Notes: generated by a model from the letters alone, not told the origin. A stretch of 64,000 nucleotides of DNA from Trachythela sp. YZ-2020 (GCA_016169945.1 JADLSH010000164.1:62001-126000); one strand, 5' to 3'. Counted from the stretch's first letter, positions 19,335 through 29,390 are shown. Translations and numbers: made by a program.

Positions 19335-19689
19335 GTGGGTTGATCGAAACCATATGAGTAGAGTGCTCAATACCGAAGTAGAGCGCAATAGTAAAACAAT
19401 AAGACAAACTTTGGTTACTTCATTTAATCAATCATGCACATACATTGGTTTCGTATGGCAAATATGTCTTGGACGTTGATCATTTTATACGACGTTGTCT
19501 TGATACATTTGTTGTCGAATTTGTTGTGACCACGTCCACGATAATATAAAATTCAGATATTCCTGCATATAGCATGAACTCAGATAAACCATGAAAAATC
19601 AAATATATTTGGAATGCTTGGAAAATAGCCAAGCTAAAAAGACGGTATGTCAAAGTACACACATGTATAAACGGTGTAATATTTTAGTT
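19333..19689. other. Intron 8 segment after hammerhead repeat
   Basis: Contains another agagtgctcaat word at about 19353. Otherwise no recognised feature up to the gypsy element's truncated end. Confidence 0.4.
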
Positions 19690-20137
19690 ATAGAGGGAGT
19701 TTAGTTATAGAGGGATTATCACAAAGTAAGTGATAATTCATTTTGAACTTTCTTGTATGCACGCAGTTCGTCAATGTCAGCGGTTTCATCAGTTGTGAAG
19801 GAGTTCCAGGTATTCTGTTGAATAATCTCAATACGTTTCTGATGTGTTGGATCTTCTTGGACAGCTTTGCGAATAGTTTCAATGTTCATAGCGATTGGAA
19901 CAGCAATCTGTGCCACAAAAAGCGGATGTGATCATCAGATATATTTTGTTGATTGTGGTTGTCTTGTGCCACTGGATGTCTGGATAAATAATCGGATGGA
20001 TTTGTTGGTCCAGGGCGATATTTAACTTGAAAGGTATAATCTTGTAGCCGTAAACACCATCTTTCGCGTCTTGCAGATGGACGCGATTTAGAGTTTTGAT
20101 AAATCAGTTCCAATGGTTTATGATCTGTAATTAACAT
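19690..20137 (-). pseudogene. Gypsy RNase H tail and truncated downstream region
   Basis: The frame from 20137 begins MLITDHKPLELIYQNSKSRP and continues with VKYRPGPTNPSDYLSRHPV, the C-terminal part of the Ty3/gypsy RNase H and connection (TDHKPL and the NxxDxLSR signature). It is separated from the main pol frame by a frameshift. A further frame (19916-19719) reads as the region leading towards integrase but stops before any zinc-binding HHCC or DDE motif. Confidence 0.8.
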
Positions 20138-21750
20138 AAATTCATGTCCGTATAAGTAAAGGTGGAAATGTTCAATACCATATACAATCGCAAGAGCTTC
20201 ACGTTCAATTTGAGAATATCAGTCAGTGATCGACTCGCATAGGCAATTACTTTTGTGTTGTCTTTGCCTGGCGTCGTTTGTGTTAAAATGGCGCCCAGGC
20301 CAAACGGAGAGGCATCAACATGCAACCCTGTATGTTTCGAGTAATCAAAGTATCCCATAACTGTATCCGTAGTAAGCAAATCTTTGACAGTTTCAAATGC
20401 TTGTTGTTCTCGTGAAGTCCAAATCCATTTCACATCTTTGTGGGTCAATACACGAAGGGGGGCTGAGGTTGATGCTATATTGGGGATAAAACGTCCACAG
20501 TATTGAATGATTCCTAACAATGAACGTATCTCCGTTGCATTCTTGGGTACTGGGATATCTTTCACAGCTTGTACCGTGCTTGAACTAGGGGAAATTCCCT
20601 GATTAGAAAATACATAACCAAAAAATTCAAGTTGTTTTTGGTCAAATTCACACTTGCTAAATCCGAATCTCAAATTACGCTCTTTGGCAGTTTGTAAAAC
20701 ATTCTTTAAGGATTGATCATGTTCGCTCTGAGTTGCTCCGAAAACAATGATGTCATTGCTGATATTTCGACATCCAGAAATCCCATTAAAAACATTTTGA
20801 ATCGTGTTTTGAAAAATCTCACTTGCGCTGTTAGTTCCGAAGTTTAAACGTTTGTATTGAAAGAGTCTCTTATGTGTAGCGAAAGTTGTTATGTATCGGG
20901 ACTCTTCGTCAAGCTCTAATTGATGATATTCAGAGGTTACATCCAATTTGCTGAAGTATCGAGCTCCTTTTAGGTCATTGATTAGAACGTCAATGGTCGG
21001 CTGAGGATGTCGTTCTCGTTGAATTGCATTGTTTGGTTGGCGCATATCCACGCAAAGTCGAATTTTGTCTGGGTTCTTTGGTTTCGGGAAAGCAACAACA
21101 GGGATAACCCAAATTGAAGGTCCTTGTGCAGGCTCTATTATGTCTTCTTGTTGTAGGTGATTCAATTCACTTTCAATTTTATCTCGAATAGCAAATGGGA
21201 TTCTTCTAGTCGGTTGTACGAAAGGTGTCACATCTTTGTTGATGTGGAGGTGAACTTTAACATCCGTTAGTTTTCCTATGCCATGGAAGACCTCATCATA
21301 TTTGGTTATGACAGGTTTTAACCGTGGTGGTATCTTTTCTTCAGCGGCCAGTTTACTGAAGGTAGCAGGTTTCTCAGCAGGCTTTGAATGAATCTTGTTA
21401 ACATTGATCGTAATAAAGTTTAAGTCAATAGATGTTTGTCCACTGAGAAGACATCCGGTTGCTTTTCGTATAACAATAAACTTGGCGCTGGTAAATCTTT
21501 TCTTGGACTCTAATACACACTCGAACTGTCCTAATACAGGTAACGGAGTTGTACTACCAAATGCGAATAGACGTTTCTTCGATTTCTTAAGGCATATACT
21601 CGGATTTTGCTGTTTAATTGTCATGAAAGTGTTTTCATCGATAATGTTAGCTGATGATCCACTATCAATTTGAAAACGGACATGAGAATTTCCCAACTTT
21701 AGTTTGGTGTGAAAAGAGCGTTGTTGATTCTTAGCAGGCTCGTTGTGCAA
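20131..21750 (-). pseudogene. Gypsy pol: protease, reverse transcriptase, RNase H start
   Basis: A 539-codon frame. About residues 28-40 contain FQIDSGSSANIID, the Asp-Ser-Gly aspartic protease active site. The RT spans about residues 160-350: PVVAFPKPKNPDKIRLCVDM and KLDVTSEYHQ (first catalytic Asp). The catalytic box reads ISNDIIVFG where Tyr/Ser-Asp-Asp-Ile is usual, so one Asp is replaced by Asn. RNase H begins at about residue 450 with HVDASPFGLGAIL and AYASRSL. The frame then shifts near 20210. Confidence 0.87.
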
Positions 21751-21811
21751 AGTGTAAACAAAGTGATCATCGCTGTCGTCACTGTCTGTAGTTTCTTCGC
21801 TGTTGATACTC

Positions 21812-22705
21812 TCAGGTTGGGGTGAAATTGTAGCATTTAGCTGTACTGCATGGGCAGACTCTTCGTTGTTTTTTTCCCTCTAGACCGGCACACACGAGCA
21901 AAATGATTGTATTTGAAGCAGTTGTTACACTGTTGTCCTTCGGCGGGACACTGCTTCCAACACTGTGAGGCCATGCATATCCACAACGAAAACATTGTTG
22001 TTTCGAAGCTTGGAGATCCGCCGTGGGAATATTAGGTTTTGTCCATTGTCTGGCAGGTGACTTTGAATATTTCGATTTTCTAAACTGAACTTTGTTGATA
22101 TCATCCTCAACATCGCTAAGCAGAATAGGTGAATGTTGGGTTTTCGCTTCGATACCTCTGGCTTGCTTTTCAGTTTCATGAAGTGTTCGCGCGTAGTGCA
22201 ACAAGGTAGTTAACGTAAGGGTCGGTGTACGAAAATAATAACGACGTAACTTCTTATTTTTTGTTCCTAATTCGATCTGAGCTTTGATTTCCTTCTCTTT
22301 GTTCTCCCCGAACTCGCAGTACTTCGAGACCATCTGTAAACGTGTGTGGAATTCGTCGACTGTCTCGTGTGGTTCTTGCTTCAGATTTCGAAATTTGAAT
22401 ATCTCAAATGAAACATTTTTTTTCGGCGTAAAATATCGTGTGAGAGCTTCACAAGCTTTCTTCAAATCAGCGTCTTCTCCTTTGTCCGGAAGGGTATCAA
22501 ACAGATCATTAACTTCTTCTCCAATGTAATGTAAAAGCAGTGGTCGTTTACGACTTTCGTCTGTCATCTTCATGGCGGTCATCAGGTTTTTAAACCGTTT
22601 CAAATACTTCTCCCAACGCGCAGCTAAATTCGTTTGATCACGTAAGTCAAACTCGGGAAACGTTGGAAGTCCGGCAGCCATTATTTCGTACACAAAACTA
22701 ATCAA
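21812..22705 (-). pseudogene. Gypsy gag
   Basis: A 297-codon frame from MAAGLPTFPEFDLRDQTNLA (in-frame upstream codons exist, but this Met follows the LTR/leader). It carries the capsid-like retrotransposon gag domain: RWEKYLKRFKNLMTA, LLLHYIGEEVNDLFDTL, QEPHETVDEFHTRLQ. Zinc-knuckle Cys residues occur near the C-terminus, but the second CX2CX4HX4C knuckle is readable only in another frame (about 21885-21930), so the 3' part is frameshifted. Confidence 0.8.
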
Positions 22706-22744
22706 AAGAGCTTAAATTACTTCGCCATCCTCGTCGCCATTATA

Positions 22745-22962
22745 ATACCTCGTAGTTTAGTCGCCATTTTATTCCCTATCCTTTACTCTATCACGTGACA
22801 TGCATGTTCATTGTCCAATGTCAATCAATACATTATAAACCCCCTCAACATTACGTAAACATAACGAAACATCTTCTAATACGTATCGCCCACTCCTAAA
22901 ATGGCGGCCATCTTGAGTCGTGACACAACGTTCTGTACGGGTGGAATGTCCAGTTTGTGACA
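22745..22962 (-). repeat. Probable gypsy 5' LTR and primer-binding region
   Basis: Minus strand begins TGTCACAAACTGG and runs about 218 bp to just before TGGCGACGAGGATGG, which follows the expected position of a primer-binding site directly upstream of gag. No second LTR copy exists in the window, so the boundaries cannot be confirmed. The LTR end lacks the usual CA. Confidence 0.45.
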
Positions 22963-23015
22963 CCCAAAAAACCACTGACCCCTTCGGGCCAGTGTAATTA
23001 ACTTCACATACTTAC

Positions 23016-23132
23016 TTTTACAACTTTTTCTACAGCTTCGAAAGCAGCCTCACTTAAACATGTTGCAATATCTGGATGACAGTTTTGTTCGTCGCATTGA
23101 CAAAATAACTCAATCTGACGGAGTGATGACAC
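23016..23132 (-). CDS. RNF213: RNF213-like exon 8
   Basis: A 117-nt phase-0 exon bounded by acceptor aatttag and donor gtaagt. It encodes VSSLRQIELFCQCDEQNCHP followed by DIATCLSEAAFEAVEKVVK. Cys-rich start, then helix. Recognised mainly by its frame and splice compatibility with exons 7 and 9 rather than by a distinctive motif. Confidence 0.82.
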
Positions 23133-23256
23133 CTAAATTTGGATAAAAAGAACATTTGGTCATTTACTACATTTTGCGCAGTAAATGTAGCATGCTCTAC
23201 ATCAGAGTTTGAAACTGATATTAAGTGTTTGGGCAACGGATTTACTGAATATCCCA

Positions 23257-23496
23257 GGGGCCGGTTGTACGAAGGCCGTTTAGCTTAAAGTCCTTATAAG
23301 CAAAATTCTAAAACACTTTCACACATTTTGTGAATGGCTGAACTTAAATCTTATGCACATAATATGTAGTTGCAAACATAATTGTTCTATTCAAGTTGAA
23401 AAATTTAAGCTTGGTTATCCGATGAATGTATAGACTTGATCGATATTTTCGATTTATCCACCGGATAGGCTAAACGGGCTTCGTACAACTGGCCCC
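23257..23496. mobile_element. MITE with GGGGCCGGTTGTA-type inverted ends
   Basis: A 240-bp element. Left end GGGGCCGGTTGTACGAAGGC and right end (inverted) GGGGCCAGTTGTACGAAGCC continue to match for about 31 bp with three differences. The interior is AT-rich without an ORF. Ends resemble those of the MITE at 25324-25468, so both may use the same transposase. Confidence 0.75.
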
Positions 23497-23822
23497 TACG
23501 CGCGACTGCAGAGTAATGACGTTTTAATGCAATTATCATATAGTATATAAAGTACTCTTAATTGTTGAATGTTCAGAAAAACAACTAGTACTGGTGGATT
23601 TTAATCCTATCTATTTCAATTACGAGAAAGTTTCCTTTCTATTGAAAATGGTAATTTGTAATCAGATTTGCATGGAAAGTACATAGTAGTCTTTAACGGC
23701 TGATAGCTAACTTCATTCGGCATAAAAATTTCATTTCTTATTCTAAAGTGCTATTATTTTCTTATGAGCATCAATATTCCTTCAGCTTTCACAATTTACG
23801 TCTAACATGCATGTATGCCTAC
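23497..23822. other. Intron 7 remainder: nothing recognised
   Basis: AT-rich, no ORF or repeat ends. Confidence 0.45.
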
Positions 23823-23851
23823 CACGGCTTATAGAAGATCTCCGGCCATAG
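23823..23851 (-). repeat. Partial duplicate of exon 7 within intron 7
   Basis: The 24-bp word ccacggcttatagaagatct plus ccgg occurs here and again inside exon 7 (about 23963-23986). In exon 7 it encodes PEIFYKPWH. Here it is followed on the minus strand by gtaggc, a possible decoy donor. Confidence 0.85.
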
Positions 23852-23921
23852 GGTCCATATGGAAAGAGGTAATTGAAAAATCTGCATGTGAATAACAATA
23901 TTTAATGTACAATCACTATAC

Positions 23922-24017
23922 CTTGCGTATTCTACTCTGAAATTTATCGATGAATTTATCGTGCCACGGCTTATAGAAGATCTCCGGGGCAGACAATGAT
24001 AGCAGTTCGTTCCAAGC
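23922..24017 (-). CDS. RNF213: RNF213-like exon 7
   Basis: A 96-nt phase-0 exon bounded by acceptor gtgtag and donor gtatag. It encodes AWNELLSLSAPEIFYKPWHD then KFIDKFQSRIRK. Phase 0 on both sides makes it skippable in frame. Identity as RNF213 rests on continuity with exons 6 and 8. Confidence 0.85.
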
Positions 24018-24879
24018 CTACACACGAGAAACATACACAATCAGAAGAACTCTTCAAGAGTGATAAGAACTGCATAAAAGGCTAGCTAAGCCAAAATTGT
24101 ACATATTCTCAAAATAAAACAGTTTAAGAAAGGACACAGTCACAGACAGTAATATGCTAAAGCCTGCATAAATGCAACTCCAGAATCCGATACATCGAAG
24201 AATGGGCTATTATCAGATGAATGACAAATTTTATATGAGACGATGACGCGTGATTGTAACAAATAATCTATTTACCACCTATAATAATACGTGAAATATT
24301 TTCTCAAAATAACCATGAACGTTTATATTCTAATTGGAAGCTCAGTCACCCTCACATTGAATAAGTAATGTTTCGTGTCCAAAAATACACGTTAACACTT
24401 GATACATTCTAGTTAATATACAAGGTGTATAAAAAACCCGAATCCATCATGTTAAATACTTTTCAAAATAATCCTTTATAAAATGATTTTACTTTTTAGT
24501 CTTGTTTCAATGCTTGTCCTTTTTTCTTTCTAACAAGTGGATATTTGTGTCTATAACTTCCAGACGAAGGGCCTTCGCTCGAAACGTCAAAGTTCTTATT
24601 GTATTTTTCAGGTAATTTTATGCTACTCCACCGCCAAATCTTCGTTAGACTCTACCTATACTGGCACCACGCGTTCGAGTTATTTGTATAACGCCACAAG
24701 AGAACATTTAGTAGAACACATCAATTTTGTATCTGCGCATGCAGATATAACGCTATCGTCTTGTTTGCTGTTAACTGTTAGCTTGTAGCCAATCAGCGGA
24801 CAGCTAGCTTAAAATGTTACTCTTTGATCTCTATGTATAACTGGTAAAAGTGTTAAAATCGTAACAGATCGTAAAAGTG
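24018..24879. other. Intron 6 segment with a hammerhead-like fossil
   Basis: At 24560-24585 the sequence CAGACGAAGGGCCTTCGCTC is followed by GAAACGTC. Stem II (GGGC/GCTC around CTTC) and GAAA are kept but the core CTGA has become CAGA. It matches the type seen at 5940. Otherwise no gene; an 83-codon frame around 24537-24788 overlaps this repeat and is not believed. Confidence 0.45.
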
Positions 24880-25048
24880 TTAAAATCATGCCATTGTCAT
24901 TTTTTCACATTTCCATAGTCAACATCACCTCATACGAAGTTTACTTTTGATATTTGATTGGTATAAAGATAGAGGCACAGCTTGGCATTTCTTTCCTAAA
25001 CTGTTTTGACCGAGGTTGCACAGACCAGGGGGAGTAAGTAGGTGGGTG
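24880..25048 (+). repeat. Dispersed repeat R1, left part (split by the hAT insertion)
   Basis: Shares 'acctcatac.aagtttacttttgatat' and 'gcacagcttggcatttc' with 34625-34705. It ends exactly at the hAT target duplication GGTGGGTG and presumably resumes at 28548. Confidence 0.5.
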
Positions 25049-25323
25049 CAGGGGCGGATCTAGGGGTGATCAGAGCGATTACGCGACTAAGGTAAAATTG
25101 GCCAGAAAATTGTTAAATTAAAATAGCAGTCCAGTTATCAAACTTCGCGCAGTGTATTGTATTGAAAGTTTAACAGTCCAGTTCTGAAATATCATCCAGT
25201 AGCAAGGCCTTCGAACATGAACGCGCCGAAAAGCGGTCTTACGCATGAGTTTTGCACGCTCTGGGTCAGTTCCAGCCATCTGATTGGCTATCTCGATTTT
25301 TGCGCGATCTGTGGGGAGTTCTG

Positions 25324-25468
25324 GGGCCGGTTGTATAAAAAAGTAGTTAAAGTTAACTATAGTTAGTGCGAAAGTTAACCAATCAGAATCGCGAATTTTA
25401 CAGTTAACTACTATTTAACTACAAAACGGGTAGTTAACATCTAGTTAAGACTTTTATACAACCGGCCC
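25324..25468. mobile_element. Nested MITE (GGGCCGGTTGTATAAAA ends)
   Basis: A 145-bp unit with inverted ends GGGCCGGTTGTATAAAA; most of it is a rearranged set of agttaacta modules. Lies inside the hAT element. Ends resemble those of 23257-23496. Confidence 0.75.
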
Positions 25469-25555
25469 TCGAATACAGGCTATCCGATTGGCTAATTCAA
25501 AACAATCCTGAATTCCCATTGGCTGGATTTTTTTGATCGATCATACCAGGGCGCT

Positions 25556-26006
25556 TATATAGAGGGCCCTGTACTGGCTTCCAAAATCCCGCCATCCCGA
25601 CCGATTTCCTCTTCAATTCCCGAATCCCGCCATGTCTCATTTCAATTTCCCGTTCCCGCCGTTTTCTGATACTTTTCAAAGTATTTACGATCTGGAACAC
25701 TTAGAGGTAGGCAGCAAATGGCGAAAGAACGCGGTTCAATGACTACTGCATGAAAAAAATGGTCACAGATGACAGCAGAACATAAAAAGTAATTAATAAA
25801 CGGCTGGAATTGGTATTATATATCCCGTATACCGACAAATTATCGGCTAAATTCCCGCATCTCGCCATGTTATTCTTAACAATCCCGCTCTCGCCGATGA
25901 TTTCAAATCCCGCTTCCCGACGAATATTTTCATAAAATCCCGAATACCGCCTAATATTTTGGGCGATCACGCCATCCCGCAAAACCAGTACAGGGCCCTC
26001 TATATA
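25556..26006. mobile_element. Nested MITE (GAGGGCCCTGTACTGG ends, TATATA flanks)
   Basis: Exact inverted ends GAGGGCCCTGTACTGG at 25562 and 26000, flanked by TATATA on both sides, perhaps the target duplication. The interior repeats aatcccg.catcccg-like words many times. Chance frames (67 and 101 codons) cover it but have no similarity. Confidence 0.75.
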
Positions 26007-26272
26007 GTTGCTGCCGAGCGTAGCGAGGCAGCACACTAATCTTGACATAACTCGTGCCAGTCCCCTCCCGAACTATGTATTCTATGGGTTCAATCCATTT
26101 TCAATCCAATCTCGATTACGAAAAATTTTGGATGTTCAGATTTTGACAAACAATGGAATGATGACGTTTTGTGACGTATTATGTTTACTCTGAAGTTTAA
26201 AGTTACATACTCCAGATTGTTTACGGAAGAAATATTAATTATCCGAACATAGTCCGAACACCCATCACGGCG

Positions 26273-26620
26273 ATGGCATTTTCTAAAGTAGCTGGCGAGG
26301 AATTCATGGTTTCGCTGAATTTTCAAGGCTCAAGCTGCGAATTGCAAGAAATATTCTCTTTTTATCAAGGTAAGATGAAGTGTAAACTTATTTTTTAATG
26401 CTTACAAGCAAACAATGACTTTTGTTCCACGATCGTCATATTTTTTAAGGGAATTCATTCCTGCTTTCTTTTTTTAGGTGCATACTGTTTGGACTTTGGA
26501 GCAATTGTATTTGTCATTTGTGTTCGCGCTGATCGGTTTGATCAGACTTTTATATTGTGTGTTTACACGTATTCAAACTATATTCAAACGATATTCAAAC
26601 GAAGCCATTGTTCTCGTTAA
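26273..26620 (+). CDS. Possible two-exon small gene inside the hAT element
   Basis: ATG at 26273 in context gcgatgg starts MAFSKVAGEEFMVSLNFQGS, and 97 nt later there is a good donor (caag|gtaaga at 26370). A strong acceptor (ttcttttttttag) ends at 26477. Joined, the frame continues GAYCLDFGAIVFVICVRAD to a stop at 26618, giving about 79 codons. No domain is recognised; the C-terminal half may be chance. It could be the first coding part of a longer captured gene. Unknown function. Confidence 0.3.
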
Positions 26621-26716
26621 AATCAATACAAACGAAGAATTGTTGTCGTGCCCGAATAGGAGCACACAATAATGTGGGAATAAAAAAGTATTCAACCCAA
26701 CTGGAAGGTAACTTTA

Positions 26717-27103
26717 GGGGCCGATTACATGGACCGGGCTAGCCCGCTTTACCGGGCTAGTCCGCTTTACCGGGCTAGCTCGCCAAACCGGGCTAGCCAG
26801 CTTACTATAATAATCTTATATAAATTTTGCATTGCGATTCCATGGAATGGCGGCTAGCCCACTTTGGCGAGATCTAGTTTGTTGCAAGCGGGCTAGCCCG
26901 GTTTGCCGCCAATTGCCAGGATGAAAATAGCAATGTAATCGCAATGTAATCGCTTCATCCCGGGAAACCAGGCTGAAAATCGCACACATAAACAATAAAT
27001 GCAGCATATAAACAATATTCAATTAATATATAGCAACGATTATTCAAGTTTATGAGTTTATTTCATCCCGGTTTACCGGGCTAGCCCGGTCCATGTAATC
27101 GTA
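26717..27103. mobile_element. Nested MITE with GATTACATGGACCGGGCTAG ends
   Basis: Inverted ends pair ggccgattacatggaccggg with its complement at 27080-27103. The left part holds three to four copies of a 19-bp unit containing ccgggctag, partly palindromic. No ORF inside. The 2A-bearing ORF starts immediately beyond its right end. Confidence 0.75.
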
Positions 27104-27112
27104 ATTGCAAAG

Positions 27113-27601
27113 TTGTCTCGCTTAGCCGTACATGTAATAATGTTGATGTTATTTCAGCTGGTTATAAACATCATTGTATTAATAATATTGGTGCAATTAT
27201 TTCACTTGTGTATACTTTATTTGCCAACACAAAAATTGGCAGAACATATTGCATGTTTTAGTCAAGCTTTAGTGTCATTTACTCAAATGTCATGCTACAT
27301 TGTGTATGTTCCACTGTTGTTGAGAATGGCAAATGATGTTGAGGAAAATCCTGGACCCACAGTATATGATGTGGTTGACCCAAGTGAAACAGTCTCTGCT
27401 GACTTAAACCAGGGCGATACGAAATTTCGACAAAATGCTGGTAAACAATGTGTAGCCATGTCTTTGACTTCAATAGTATATAGTCATATAACAAATGTGA
27501 ATGCATGGGATTCATCATTATTGAATGACATATTGTGTGCTGGAAATGCTATAGGCAGCATTTCACTTGCGATAGTAACTTCTAGTATATATACTATATA
27601 A
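27113..27601 (+). pseudogene. 2A ribosome-skipping motif joined to a C76 (herpes tegument-like) cysteine protease segment
   Basis: A 162-codon frame. Residues 8-45 are strongly hydrophobic. Residues 75-82 (27335-27358) are DVEENPGP, a complete 2A/CHYSEL signature (DxExNPGP) at which the ribosome would skip the Gly-Pro bond. Residues about 100-150 read QGDTKFRQNAGKQCVAMSL then a VYSH...W...LNDIL pattern. That fits the N-terminal core of the C76 deubiquitinase family known from herpesvirus tegument proteins and also found in eukaryotic mobile elements; the Cys codon at 27449 would be the nucleophile. The Asp and His of the active site are not present: the frame ends at 27601 after probable frameshift, so it is a broken copy. 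The start Met is uncertain. Origin (Helitron-like, other transposon or host) is not determined. Confidence 0.65.
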
Positions 27602-27612
27602 GCACCCTGGAT

Positions 27613-28234
27613 CATACCGTTCAGGCTTTAGTATGCACGGAAAGGTCTATGACGTTTCTGGCCCTTTCTGATCGCTACTTGACCTCTGAACTATTAATAC
27701 TGGCCATGTCTGTTAGTATTTACGAAACCGTAAAGGCTGCTTTAGAGAAAGACGATCGACAACATCTTAAAGATATTGAAGCTGATATGATCTAAAGAAG
27801 CGAATAGATGGTGTACCGAAGCGTTCTATTGAAGACTTATTGAGCGCTGTGAACAACACAAGCTTCTTCCTCGCATGAAATTTTGGTGCGAATCTTACAT
27901 TCCGAAGTACGTTCGAGAGAAAACAAAACTAGATAATTTAAATTATAGCATTATGGCTGTTGTGGTGGATTGTGCGTCTGTACCATGGTCTGTACGCACA
28001 TGCTATAAAATCGGCGAGTACGCGTATAATAATAAGAGACGAAATTTACATAATATTTCAGTCAATTTACATAAATACTGCGGCTTAATACAGGCAGTTT
28101 CAGTTTGTTTATACTTTGTTTATGCCTCTTGTGGAATGTGGACTTTATATATTAATCAGATACTTAATAATACTGTATTATTTATACCTAGTATAAACTA
28201 CAAGCACATGACAATATGGCATGGCTTTGTGTAA
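27613..28234 (+). pseudogene. Unidentified decayed coding remnant downstream of the C76 segment
   Basis: Plus-strand pieces in shifting frames look coding: a 61-codon piece from DHTVQALVCTERSM ending at a stop near 27794, then KKRIDGVPKRSIEDLLSAVN, then a 119-codon frame (27875-28234) starting MKFWCESYIPKYVREKTKLD. No domain is recognised. They may be the broken continuation of the same captured gene or of a different one. Confidence 0.35.
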
Positions 28235-28547
28235 TGCGATCTCTACAACATGTATACAACAAGTAAAATGGATCATGTTGCCATTGTGAATACTTATTCA
28301 TGGCATATGTTTCTGCTATGAATAAAACTCGAGAAGCAACTATATTTTGTTATTCAATGCTATAGATTACAGATACTAGAAAGCTGGATTAATATTTTAC
28401 TTACACAATAATCAATACTTTGTAACCCCAGTTTGTTTAATCTTCGCTTGGCGACCCCCCCGGTAAAAAGTACCCCCCCCCCCGATGTTCAGCAACGAAA
28501 TTTTTTACTAACGTACGAAAAATCCTAGATCCGCCCCTGGGTGGGTG

Positions 28548-29390
28548 TAACACCCACACACAATAAACATGTATACAAACTCAAAGATCCCAAGGATAGT
28601 GGAAAGTTCATGAGGCTAAACTACTCAGTATATAGGTAAATGAATGGGGTATGGATTTGGAAAAATGCACATTTAACACGAAAGGTCTGGTCAGAGCCAT
28701 TTTCACACTACACTATTTTTTCGAATTCAAATGCATAAGGTCGAATGACTAAATTATTCGTACTAGTAATGCATTGTTCAATGTACTATGTAACTACTAG
28801 AATCTGTATTTAACCCATTAACTAGCAGTACCCTACCACTGACGAGTAAAATCGTCTGGCGTATAGGGCACATCTGGGCGCATTGCCAGCTAATGGGGCT
28901 AATCTGTATAAACTTTCTTCCAAAACTTCAATTTCTTGACTTTTTTTCAAAACTTTCATTCGAAAGGAGATTCCTTTAAAGCGGCAGCATTGCAGGAGCT
29001 TTGGAAAATTCTATAAATAGCATTGTAAACTTCTATATAGATGTTCTATTCCATTCCATATAGCTACAAACGCAATTCTTTTCGTGCTGCACGTATCCTG
29101 TGAAAAGACGGTACTCTCGACTCTTAAGTAAATTTTTAGTACATGAGCGCTTTACTATTTATTGTTTTATTATAACGCGGCTTATTCTGGGCTTATTAGA
29201 AAGAGACAGAATTATATTTCAATATGAAATCAACAGATAAACTGTCTCTTGCAATCGAGAGCACTGAGAGCAGCGTCTGTTCACAGGCTATGTTGCACGT
29301 AATTGTTTTAGCGGTTTGTCTTTTCTATGTATGCGCAGAGTTGAAATAAATCTAATTTATCCTTCATCATGAAGTTGAACTAGTTGGGCA
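28548..29390 (+). repeat. Dispersed repeat R1, right part
   Basis: Similar along about 800 bp to 61760-62460: atcccaaggatagtg.aaagttcatg, 'aaatgaat.cggtatggatttgg', 'cattcgaaagga.attcctttaaagcgg', 'ttctataaatagca.tgtaaac'. A short piece recurs at 52216-52310. No coding capacity; class unknown. Confidence 0.65.

Larger units (their letters stand above)
19690..22962 (-). mobile_element. Ty3/gypsy LTR retrotransposon, 3'-truncated and decayed
   Basis: On the minus strand: a probable 5' LTR (22962-22745), gag, protease, reverse transcriptase, RNase H, then an abrupt end near 19690. Integrase and a 3' LTR are absent. Gag, pol and the RNase H tail are split by at least three frameshifts, and the RT catalytic box is altered. 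The element sits in intron 8 in the same orientation as the host gene. The gag and pol layout resembles invertebrate Ty3-like families; the lineage is not determined. Confidence 0.85.
25049..28539. mobile_element. hAT-type element with 8-bp target duplication, carrying nested elements and cargo ORFs
   Basis: Ends CAGGGGCGGATCTAGG are exact inverted repeats at 25049-25064 and 28524-28539, flanked on both sides by the 8-bp direct repeat GGTGGGTG (25041-25048, 28540-28547). Eight-base duplications and CAGGGGCGGATC-type termini are the hAT signature. No hAT transposase frame (DDE plus BED finger) was found in the 3.5 kb, so it is nonautonomous or degraded. Inside are three MITE-like units, a possible two-exon gene start and the 2A-C76 ORF. 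Confidence 0.88.

Noticed and set aside
25497..26326. Minus frames (67-101 codons) over the nested MITE at 25556-26006
   Set aside because: Composition follows the CCCG repeats; no domain and no splice context.
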